Shown: positions 1 to 8,021 of the stretch, piece by piece
Numbering within the stretch: position 1 is the first letter of the stretch
Layout: every line of letters begins with the position of its first letter
Assembly: GCF_002087235.1 (NCBI RefSeq)
Contig: NZ_MUIO01000020.1
Location: 1 to 41,427 of the forward strand
Direction of reading: 5' to 3'
Length of the DNA: 41,427 nt
Origin: Pseudomonas floridensis
GTDB taxonomy: Bacteria > Pseudomonadota > Gammaproteobacteria > Pseudomonadales > Pseudomonadaceae
The notes under the pieces: model-generated
Told to the model about the DNA's origin: nothing
The model's input: only the letters and a program-made list of their open reading frames with translations
Databases searched by the model: none
Translations under genes and position numbers: made by a program

Positions 1-15
1 TAAGTGAACAGCATT

Positions 16-37
16 ACCGCACCAGGCGGGGTTTTTT
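16..37 (+). terminator. Candidate intrinsic terminator at the left edge
   Basis: A short GC stem (CCGC at 17-20, GCGG at 26-29, 5-nt loop) is followed by GG and six T on the plus strand. This orientation suits a plus-strand gene ending left of the window, convergent with groEL. On the minus strand no U-run follows the stem, so it is not a clear terminator for groEL. The stem is short, hence moderate confidence. Confidence 0.45.
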
Positions 38-66
38 ATGGGTGAAACTTGAGGGGTAAAGCTGGC

Positions 67-1746
<1,680 letters not shown>

Positions 1747-1759
1747 TCAGCGCGAGCAC

Positions 1760-2053
1760 TCAGCCTTCGATAACAGCGAGAATCTCGTTCTCGCTCATCA
1801 CCAGCAGGTCTTCGCCGTCTACTTTCACAGTGTTGCTGCCGGAATAAGGGCCAAACACCACTTTGTCACCCACTTTCACGGCCAGCGCACGTACTTCACC
1901 GTTGTCCAGCACGCGGCCGGTACCAACAGCGACGATTTCGCCACGGTTTGGCTTTTCGGCAGCCGAACCTGGCAGAACGATACCGCCGGCAGTTTTCGTT
2001 TCTTCTTCGCTGCGACGGATTACGACGCGGTCATGCAGAGGACGAAGCTTCAT
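1760..2053 (-). CDS. groES: Co-chaperonin GroES (10 kDa, Hsp10)
   Basis: This is the heptameric lid of the GroEL chamber. Its 97 residues match the family. It begins [14 protein letters not shown], has the mobile loop at about residues 17-33 (ending GGIVLPGSA) that binds the GroEL apical domains, and the conserved centre [12 protein letters not shown]. The ATG at 2053 follows AGGAG at a good distance. It is the first gene of the groESL operon. The roughly 170 bp upstream hold a candidate sigma-32 promoter, which fits heat induction. No anomalies are seen. Confidence 0.99.
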   Translation of the reverse strand: MKLRPLHDRVVIRRSEEETKTAGGIVLPGSAAEKPNRGEIVAVGTGRVLDNGEVRALAVKVGDKVVFGPYSGSNTVKVDGEDLLVMSENEILAVIEG

Positions 2054-2190
2054 TGTCGATCTCCTGATTATGGTTTTTGAGCGCCCGGTGAATGCACCGG
2101 CCGGTTATAAATCCGGACTTGCCGGTTACGGTTCGACGCGCGAACCGCAGAATACGGTCTGGCGTTGAGGCCAGAAACCTTGCGGTGACC

Positions 2191-2222
2191 CATACATAAG
2201 GGCGGGCAAGGGTATTACAAGG
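2191..2222 (-). promoter_or_regulatory. Candidate sigma-32 (heat-shock) promoter of groESL
   Basis: On the minus strand a -35-like CTTGTAA (2221-2215) is separated by 12 nt from CCCTTATGT (2202-2194). This resembles the RpoH consensus CTTGAAA / CCCCATNT with its usual 12-15 nt spacing. It lies about 140 nt upstream of the groES start, and no CIRCE-type inverted repeat is visible. The match is imperfect and read by eye. Confidence 0.45.
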
Positions 2223-2258
2223 CTTGGGCAAGAATTTTTTTACGCCGACGCGGGGCAT

Positions 2259-2289
2259 GAAAACGGACACGGCACCCGAAGGTGCCGTG
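2259..2289 (-). terminator. Intrinsic terminator of fxsA with UUCG tetraloop
   Basis: A perfect 9-bp GC-rich stem (2268-2276 with 2281-2289) closes a loop that reads TTCG on the minus strand, a very stable tetraloop. The minus strand then reads TCCGTTTTC. It starts 17 nt beyond the fxsA stop codon and ends fxsA transcription before the groES promoter. Confidence 0.8.
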
Positions 2290-2305
2290 CTGGAGGCGGG
2301 GCGGA

Positions 2306-2800
2306 TTACTTGTCGCGGTGTTCGAACTCACCTTCGATCACGTCGGGCTCACGGGTGGGCTGATGAATCGCGTGGGGGCGACTGCCGGCCGCCTCCTGAT
2401 TGGCACGGGTCTGCAGATCGTCGGCGAAGGCCCGCTGACGCATGGCCTGAGCCTCGGCCCGCTCGCGCACTTTGTTGATCAGCACGCGGCGCGTGACAGG
2501 CAACAGACAGATCACGCCCAGAATGTCACTGATGAAGCCGGGCAACAGCAGCAAGCCGCCACCTACCGCCACCATCAGACCTTCAAGCATCTGCTGGGCA
2601 GGCAATTCGCCGCGCGACAGGCTTTCACGAGCGCGCAGAGCCGTGGCAAAGCCGGCCACGCGCATGACAAAAAGCCCCAGCATCGAAGTCGCCAGGACCA
2701 GCAGGAATGTCCAGAGAAAGCCAATGGACATGCCGACCCGAACCAGCAGAAACAGTTCGAGTACCGGAAAAAGTAAGAACATCAGCAAAAAAACACGCAT
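2306..2800 (-). CDS. fxsA: FxsA family inner-membrane protein
   Basis: This is a small membrane protein of the FxsA family. Overproduction of the E. coli member relieves F-plasmid exclusion of phage T7; its normal role is unclear. The 164-residue product has a strongly hydrophobic N-terminus with two closely spaced helices (about residues 3-22 and 26-50). A third hydrophobic stretch follows at about 75-105, containing GGGLLLLPGFISD, which is characteristic of the family. A charged, cytosolic-looking tail rich in Arg and Glu ends the protein. The ATG at 2800 is chosen; a TTG one codon upstream (2803) is possible, and GAGGA lies before both. It sits upstream of groES on the same strand but is separated from it by a strong terminator. 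Confidence 0.9.
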   Translation of the reverse strand: MRVFLLMFLLFPVLELFLLVRVGMSIGFLWTFLLVLATSMLGLFVMRVAGFATALRARESLSRGELPAQQMLEGLMVAVGGGLLLLPGFISDILGVICLLPVTRRVLINKVRERAEAQAMRQRAFADDLQTRANQEAAGSRPHAIHQPTREPDVIEGEFEHRDK

Positions 2801-2867
2801 CAAATCAGTTCCTCAGCGCAAGGGTGCCTTGCCAGTAGACCGTATGTGATGTCAGAAAGTCGTTAAT

Positions 2868-3599
2868 TCAAGCGCACTGTTCTTCAATCACTGGCCATTT
2901 CTGCGCATGAGCCAGCTGAACCAAGGCTTCGCGCACTTGTGTCGGTGTATTACAAGGGCCGCTGAACGCCAACCAGTAGAGACTTTGCGCAATGCGCAGG
3001 TGCATGCCTTCACTGTCGATGCCCACAAGTTGCGCAGGCTCTGTGCGGGGCAAGCCGGACAGCTCGACGTAATGGGCAATGGCCTTGGCGTGATCCTGAT
3101 TCATGTGCTCGACCATCCCGGTTTCAACCTTACCGGCGAACGGGTTGGCCAGTGCGACATCGTCCAGCCAGTGAATGGCCCCGAAACCGCCGATGTAGCG
3201 GTAACGCACAGGTGCCAGCACCCAGAAGTCGAAATCGTGAGCAGTGTGATAGCTCTGCGACTCGGGAAAGAACCGGTAGTAACGCCGTGCCGCGGCTTCG
3301 ATGGCATCCCCGTCATCGAGCTTGCGGGCCTGCGCCAGAACCGTCACACGACCCACCGCCTGAACATCCTCGGCACCCCGCTCGCCCACCAGCAGCGAAC
3401 ACTTGGGGTCCAGCGTCAGGTTGTGCGTGTGCTGCGCAATACGGCTGATCAACACCAGCGGACAGCCCAGATCATCCAGGCAAAACGGCACGACCGAACC
3501 GAACGGATAACCCGGCATGGATTTGGAGTGCGTGGACAGTACCGCCCTGTACTCCTTGAGCAGCAGGTGTCGGGCATTCTTAGAGGCTTTCGCGCTCAC
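2868..3599 (-). CDS. HugZ-like FMN-binding split-barrel protein (pyridoxamine oxidase-like)
   Basis: The 243-residue cytosolic protein combines an N-terminal flavin-binding split barrel (about residues 10-140) with a C-terminal domain of the kind seen in HugZ/HutZ proteins (about 155-240, with EHMNQDH at 164-170). Family members include heme-utilisation enzymes, but many have no proven substrate, so heme is only one possibility. Landmarks are ARHLLLKEYRAVLSTHS near the start and the stretch LVLISRIAQHTHN. The GTG at 3599 is chosen because AAGGAG lies 7 nt upstream and the conserved region begins right after it; the open frame extends further upstream without a better signal. It is divergent from the dehydrogenase gene. 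No heme-transport gene or Fur box is seen nearby. Confidence 0.85.
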   Translation of the reverse strand: MSAKASKNARHLLLKEYRAVLSTHSKSMPGYPFGSVVPFCLDDLGCPLVLISRIAQHTHNLTLDPKCSLLVGERGAEDVQAVGRVTVLAQARKLDDGDAIEAAARRYYRFFPESQSYHTAHDFDFWVLAPVRYRYIGGFGAIHWLDDVALANPFAGKVETGMVEHMNQDHAKAIAHYVELSGLPRTEPAQLVGIDSEGMHLRIAQSLYWLAFSGPCNTPTQVREALVQLAHAQKWPVIEEQCA

Positions 3600-3735
3600 C
3601 TTGTGACTCCTTATAACGTTTTCGTCGAGTTGAAGACGAACGCGCGGAAACAGAATATAACGTGCTCTGGCAATGGCATTCGGACTCGCATGAGTCAGCG
3701 AAGCCATGAAGACAATAATCCGATTGGGCACGCAT

Positions 3736-4494
3736 ATGGAATTGAAAGACAAGGTAATCATGATCACCGGCGGCGGCCAGGGGCTCGGCCGGGCAATGGC
3801 TGAGTATCTGGCCGGTAAAGGCGCGAAGCTGGCGCTGGTGGACCTGAATCAGGAAAAGCTCGACCAGGCAGTGGCCGCCTGCCAGGCAAAGGGTGTAGAA
3901 GCGCGGGCCTACCTGTGCAATGTCGCCAATGAAGATCAGGTCGTGGCGACAGTGAACACCATCGCTGAAGAATTCGGGGCCATTCATGGCCTGGTCAACA
4001 ACGCGGGCATCCTGCGCGACGGGTTGCTGGTCAAGGTCAAGGACGGCGTCATGTCCAAGCTGAGCCTGGCGCAATGGCAGTCCGTCATCGACGTCAACCT
4101 GACCGGTGTTTTCCTGTGCACACGCGAAGTGGCGGCGAAGATGATCGAGCAGCAGACTCAGGGCGCGATCATCAATATCTCGTCGATTTCCCGGGCGGGC
4201 AATATCGGGCAAACCAACTACACGGCCGCCAAGGCGGGTGTTGCAGCGGCGACCGTGACCTGGGCCAAGGAACTTGCTCGTTATGAGATTCGCGTCGCAG
4301 GCGTAGCCCCCGGTTTCATCGAGACCGAAATGACCGGCAGCATGAAGCCCGAAGCGCTGGAAAAGATGACCTCGGCCATCCCGCTCAAACGCATGGGCAA
4401 GCCGGACGAAATCGCCCACTCGGTGGCTTACATTCTGGAAAACGATTATTTCAGCGGACGCATCCTTGAACTGGATGGTGCCATGCGCATGTAA
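3736..4494 (+). CDS. Short-chain dehydrogenase/reductase (SDR, FabG-like)
   Basis: This is a cytosolic NAD(P)-dependent oxidoreductase of the classical SDR family, 252 residues. It shows the cofactor motif TGGGQGLG (11-18), the NNAG motif (88-91), and the catalytic Ser150, Tyr162 and Lys166 in the YxxxK arrangement. The C-terminus (PGFIETEMT, then a [12 protein letters not shown] end) is typical of FabG-like ketoacyl or sugar/alcohol dehydrogenases. The substrate cannot be told from sequence, and there is no acyl-carrier gene beside it to argue for fatty-acid synthesis. The ATG at 3736 fits the family N-terminus ([13 protein letters not shown]). An ATG at 3706 would add ten atypical residues. 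Neither has a strong ribosome-binding site. Confidence 0.9.
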   Translation: MELKDKVIMITGGGQGLGRAMAEYLAGKGAKLALVDLNQEKLDQAVAACQAKGVEARAYLCNVANEDQVVATVNTIAEEFGAIHGLVNNAGILRDGLLVKVKDGVMSKLSLAQWQSVIDVNLTGVFLCTREVAAKMIEQQTQGAIINISSISRAGNIGQTNYTAAKAGVAAATVTWAKELARYEIRVAGVAPGFIETEMTGSMKPEALEKMTSAIPLKRMGKPDEIAHSVAYILENDYFSGRILELDGAMRM

Positions 4495-4515
4495 GATGTG
4501 ACGTAACGTGTCAGC

Positions 4516-4537
4516 GACGCGCCAGAAACAGCGCGTC
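4516..4537. terminator. Possible hairpin between convergent genes
   Basis: A 7-bp GC stem (4516-4522 with 4531-4537, loop CAGAAACA) lies between the convergent ends of the dehydrogenase and the DUF481 gene. A TTTT run appears only 11 nt after the stem on the plus strand, so this is a weak terminator candidate. Confidence 0.35.
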
Positions 4538-4552
4538 GTCTGACCGCCTGTT

Positions 4553-5560
4553 TTACCAGGCGACGCCGAAGCCTGCGGTGTAGCGCGTCTTGTCGACATC
4601 GCCATTGTTGGAACCGCTGATGACGTCCTTCTCGGCCTTGAGGTTGAGCGAGGCCCATTCGGTGACCTTGTAGCGCAGCCCCGCCTCGACATCCAGCGAG
4701 TAATCGGCAACGCCACTCAGCGGCTTGCCCAGCTCGCCGTTGGTGAAGAATTCGACTTTCTTGCCGATCAGGTAGCGGTTGTAATCCCATGTACCGGCAA
4801 CGGAGTAGAAGTTTTCCTTCTCACCGTTGGAGAACTCGAAATCGGTGCGGTTGAGCAGCGCTCCGACCTTGAAGGCACCCAGTTCGTCGTCCCAGAACTG
4901 ATAGCCGGGACCGGTACCCACAACACGCTGGCGGGACAGGTCTTCGATCTTGTCGCGCTTGTAGGTAACGCGGGCGTCCCAGAAGAATTTCTCGGTCAGG
5001 AAGCGGTCGATCGAGTACTCGGCGCTCCAGTTGTCGGTGCCGACCACATCATCTGTCGTCTCGCGGTTGTATTCGCCTCGGGCGTTGTGTCTCCACTGAC
5101 CATGGCGCGCCGACGTCTTGAAGGCAACGTTGTAGTCATTGGTGTCGTTCTCGGCCTGCTGGAAATCCAGCGCGGCGTCGATGTTGCCCTTCCAGACCAG
5201 ATCGGTGATAACCGGCTTGGGCTTGATGATCTGCTGAATGCTCGCCAGCTCGACCGTCTTGGGCGCTTCGCCGTTGGCCAGGACGACCTTGCCGTCGTCG
5301 GACGCTTTCAGCGACTTGGCAACTTCGCCCGTGTACTGATCCTGCTTGACCAGCAGCGGCTGATCGCTCTCCAGGGTCTTGACCTGTTTCCAGTCGAGTG
5401 GAATGGCGCCACCGTACGCGGTCTGCAGCAGCAATTTACCGCCGTCGAAAACCTTGATGGTCCCGGTCAGTCTATCGCCGTTCTTCAACCAGACGGTGTC
5501 GGCAAGCAAGGGAGTGGAAGCGGTGGTGATGGCAAGGCACAGAAGGGTTCTGGACAACAT
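4553..5560 (-). CDS. DUF481 (YdiY-like) outer-membrane beta-barrel protein
   Basis: The 335-residue exported protein starts with a signal peptide (MLSRTLLCLAITTASTPLLA, cleavage expected near residue 20). A small domain with the pattern VWLKNGDRLTGTI follows, seen in the YdiY family. From about residue 115 to the end it shows alternating aromatic and hydrophobic strands typical of the DUF481 barrel, closing on a C-terminal Trp (GFGVAW) as outer-membrane barrels often do. E. coli YdiY is described as acid-inducible, but the molecular function of the family is unknown. The start is the only ATG matching a signal peptide; the ribosome-binding site is weak. It converges on the dehydrogenase gene. 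Confidence 0.85.
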   Translation of the reverse strand: MLSRTLLCLAITTASTPLLADTVWLKNGDRLTGTIKVFDGGKLLLQTAYGGAIPLDWKQVKTLESDQPLLVKQDQYTGEVAKSLKASDDGKVVLANGEAPKTVELASIQQIIKPKPVITDLVWKGNIDAALDFQQAENDTNDYNVAFKTSARHGQWRHNARGEYNRETTDDVVGTDNWSAEYSIDRFLTEKFFWDARVTYKRDKIEDLSRQRVVGTGPGYQFWDDELGAFKVGALLNRTDFEFSNGEKENFYSVAGTWDYNRYLIGKKVEFFTNGELGKPLSGVADYSLDVEAGLRYKVTEWASLNLKAEKDVISGSNNGDVDKTRYTAGFGVAW

Positions 5561-5732
5561 AAGCGACTACTAGGCTCTGTTTGGCGGGAAATCGGGCATC
5601 ATCCCGCTGGAAAGACGGCAAGGTAACGCATGGGAGGAACCATGGACTACCAGACACAGGAATCACAGACCGTAAGATCCGTCCGTAGTTCCAGGAAACG
5701 ACAATCAATCGCGTTTTATACAGGATAAACAG

Positions 5733-6089
5733 GTGACTGACCCCGTGGCAGAGCAAAACGACCCGAGCGGCCTTTCCCCGGCCGACGTACGGCGTACGGC
5801 GCTTTATCTGACGCTCGCTCAGGTACCCGAAGGCAAAGTCGTCAGTTACGGCCAGTTAGCGGAACTGGCCGGGCTAGGCCGAGCGGCGCGCTGGGTCGGC
5901 CGCACATTGAGCCAACTGCCGGACGGTTCTTCCCTGCCCTGGCATCGGGTTCTGGGCGCTGGCGGCAGGCTCAGTCTGCCCGTGGGCAGCCCTTCAGGTG
6001 ACGAACAGCGCGCCCGTTTACGTGCCGAAGGCCTTACCATTCTGAACAATCGGGTTGATATGCAACGTCATGGCTGGCGCCCCACATAG
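5733..6089 (+). CDS. Alkyltransferase-like protein (ATL), DNA alkylation-damage sensor
   Basis: The 118-residue protein corresponds to the DNA-binding domain of O6-alkylguanine-DNA alkyltransferases. The active-site motif PCHRV is replaced by PWHRV (residues 69-73, Trp70 instead of the alkyl-accepting Cys). That substitution defines the ATL family, which flips and binds O6-alkylguanine without repairing it and hands the lesion to nucleotide excision repair. The preceding helix with Arg53 (RAARWVG) matches the recognition helix that inserts an arginine finger. Translation starts at GTG (5733), 7 nt after AGGA. It stands alone upstream of ampG on the same strand; the 54-nt gap contains no terminator. 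Confidence 0.9.
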   Translation: MTDPVAEQNDPSGLSPADVRRTALYLTLAQVPEGKVVSYGQLAELAGLGRAARWVGRTLSQLPDGSSLPWHRVLGAGGRLSLPVGSPSGDEQRARLRAEGLTILNNRVDMQRHGWRPT

Positions 6090-6143
6090 CTCAACGGTTA
6101 GAGTGCGCCCTTTGTTTTCGTAACCTGAGGCAGATTCCAGCCC

Positions 6144-7694
6144 ATGCCCCGTAAAACCTGGCGCGCCGCGCTCGCCGCATATGCCAGCCCATCGACTCTA
6201 GTGTTGCTGCTGCTCGGATTCGCTGCGGGCATGCCTTACATGCTGGTCTTTTCTACATTATCCGTCTGGTTGCGCGAAGCGGGTGTCGCTCGCGAAACCA
6301 TTGGCTACGCCAGCCTCATTGGCCTTGCCTATGCGTTCAAGTGGGTCTGGTCACCGCTGCTGGATCAATGGCGCCTGCCGTTGCTCGGAAAGCTCGGACG
6401 TCGCCGTTCCTGGCTCGTGCTGTCCCAAAGTCTGGTGCTGCTGGGCCTGATCGGCATGGGGTTCTGCGATCCGCAGCAACATCTGTCGTGGTTGATCGCC
6501 ATTGCCGTGGTCGTCGCCTTTGCGTCCGCGACTCAGGACATCGCCATCGACGCCTATCGCCTCGAAATCGCTCAGGACACGCAGCAGGCCGCACTGGCCG
6601 CCAGTTACATGTCCGGCTACCGCGTCGCTGCGCTGCTGGCCACCGCAGGCGCGCTATATTTCGCAGAGGGTTTCGGCTCGACCGGCTTCGCCTATAAGCA
6701 CTCGGCCTGGACGGGCACCTATGTGCTGTTCGGCCTGTTGATGCTGCCGGCGCTCATTACCACCCTGATCATGCGCGAGCCGCCCGTGCCGCTGCGCACT
6801 CAACTGTCGGCAGCGCGCTACGGCTTCACTCACCAACTGGCCTCGGTCTTCGTGCTGATCGTGCTGCTGGTGTCGGTTCCGGCCATGTTCACTCAGCTGT
6901 ACAACACCGACTTCGCCAGCGTGCTGTTCGACGGCACCAGCTGGATGGACCTGCTGCTGGAGGACCGGGCGTTTTTGCGCGCGATCCTCTACACGCTGCT
7001 GACCATCGGCTGCCTGTCCTCAATGGGACGCCGCGGCCTGGCGCCGGTGCTGACGCCGATCAACGACTTCATCATGCGCTACCGCTGGCAGGCGTTGCTG
7101 CTGTTGGGCCTGATCGCGACCTACCGGATGTCGGACACGGTCATGGGCGTCATGGCCAACGTGTTTTACATTGACCAGGGCTTCACCAAGGATCAGATCG
7201 CCAGCGTCAGCAAGATCTTCGGTCTGATCATGACGTTGCTGGGTGCCGGTGTCGGCGGTCTGTTGATCGTGCGCTTCGGCATCATGCCGATCCTGTTCAT
7301 TGGTGGCCTGAGCTCCGCGTCCACCAACATCCTGTTTCTGCTGCTCGCAGACATGGGTCCCAACATCAAGATGCTGATCCTGACCATCTCGCTGGACAAC
7401 CTCAGCTCCGGCCTCGCCACCTCGGCGTTCGTGGCCTACCTGTCGAGCCTGACCAACCTCAAGTTCTCCGCCACGCAATACGCCTTGCTCAGCTCGATCA
7501 TGCTGCTGCTGCCACGCCTGATCGGTGGTTATTCGGGCGTGATGGTCGAGAAGTTCGGCTACCACAACTTCTTCCTGATCACCGCACTGCTGGGGGTGCC
7601 TACCTTGGCGATGATCATTCTGCAGTGGAGCAAGGAAGCGCGCATCGGAAAAACCGAGCATCCTGTAGAAGTACAGACTGTCGAAAAACCGTGA
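6144..7694 (+). CDS. ampG: AmpG muropeptide permease (MFS)
   Basis: This 516-residue inner-membrane transporter imports GlcNAc-anhydroMurNAc peptides released by cell-wall turnover. Imported muropeptides feed peptidoglycan recycling and act as the signal that lets AmpR induce chromosomal AmpC beta-lactamase. At least twelve hydrophobic segments are visible. The AmpG hallmarks include the N-terminal GFAAGMPYMLVFSTLSVWL, the stretch WSPLLDQWRLP, and ATQDIAIDAYRLE. A charged tail closes the protein. ATG 6144 is chosen; GAGG lies rather far upstream (about 13 nt). The gene ends the conserved backbone before the T6SS insertion. Identity is firm from the whole-length family pattern. Confidence 0.95.
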   Translation: MPRKTWRAALAAYASPSTLVLLLLGFAAGMPYMLVFSTLSVWLREAGVARETIGYASLIGLAYAFKWVWSPLLDQWRLPLLGKLGRRRSWLVLSQSLVLLGLIGMGFCDPQQHLSWLIAIAVVVAFASATQDIAIDAYRLEIAQDTQQAALAASYMSGYRVAALLATAGALYFAEGFGSTGFAYKHSAWTGTYVLFGLLMLPALITTLIMREPPVPLRTQLSAARYGFTHQLASVFVLIVLLVSVPAMFTQLYNTDFASVLFDGTSWMDLLLEDRAFLRAILYTLLTIGCLSSMGRRGLAPVLTPINDFIMRYRWQALLLLGLIATYRMSDTVMGVMANVFYIDQGFTKDQIASVSKIFGLIMTLLGAGVGGLLIVRFGIMPILFIGGLSSASTNILFLLLADMGPNIKMLILTISLDNLSSGLATSAFVAYLSSLTNLKFSATQYALLSSIMLLLPRLIGGYSGVMVEKFGYHNFFLITALLGVPTLAMIILQWSKEARIGKTEHPVEVQTVEKP

Positions 7695-8021
7695 TGACAA
7701 TCCTCTACGCTGGCTGAATGAAACGATTTCTTCAGCCAGATCTTATAGCTGCGCCCTTCTACTCTCTAGATTGCAGCGATGCACCTCCCTTAGTTGAACA
7801 TTTATTTGTCCGTAAGAAAGGCCCTACGGGAACTTACGAAAGGGCTGGCATTCTGATGGCCGTGCCGCAACCACAAACGCGTCACTAAAAGCATTAATCT
7901 CAACTAGTGCAGCTTCTGGCAATGATCATCATATTGCCGGATTGCATGGATGCTCGCCTCAGAGCGTGCCCCTGTCGGCGGCTGCATCAAAGAAACGCCT
8001 TTTTATAATGGAGTAACAACG
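7695..8021. other. Intergenic region between ampG and the T6SS module
   Basis: I see no gene in these 327 bp. It is more AT-rich than its flanks. It holds an inverted repeat just after ampG (CTGGCTGAA at 7710-7718, TTCAGCCAG at 7731-7739, no U-run) that could help end ampG transcripts. A second, interrupted repeat has CGTAAG at 7811-7816 and CTTACG at 7833-7838 with CCC/GGG inside. The open frame of VgrG extends back to an ATG at 7950, but without family similarity or a ribosome-binding site. This is the likely left boundary of the inserted module. No att repeats or tRNA are visible. Confidence 0.6.

Noticed and set aside
6083..6140. tRNA-like segment between the ATL gene and ampG (TAGCTCAACGGTTAGAGT resembles a D-arm)
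   Set aside because: No matching acceptor stem, anticodon stem or T-arm can be drawn, and the start overlaps the ATL stop codon. At best it is a chance match or a tiny tRNA fragment.
7872..7941. Possible sigma-54 promoter upstream of vgrG (TGGCA and TTGC-like words)
   Set aside because: The GG to GC spacing is wrong by several bases in every arrangement I tried.
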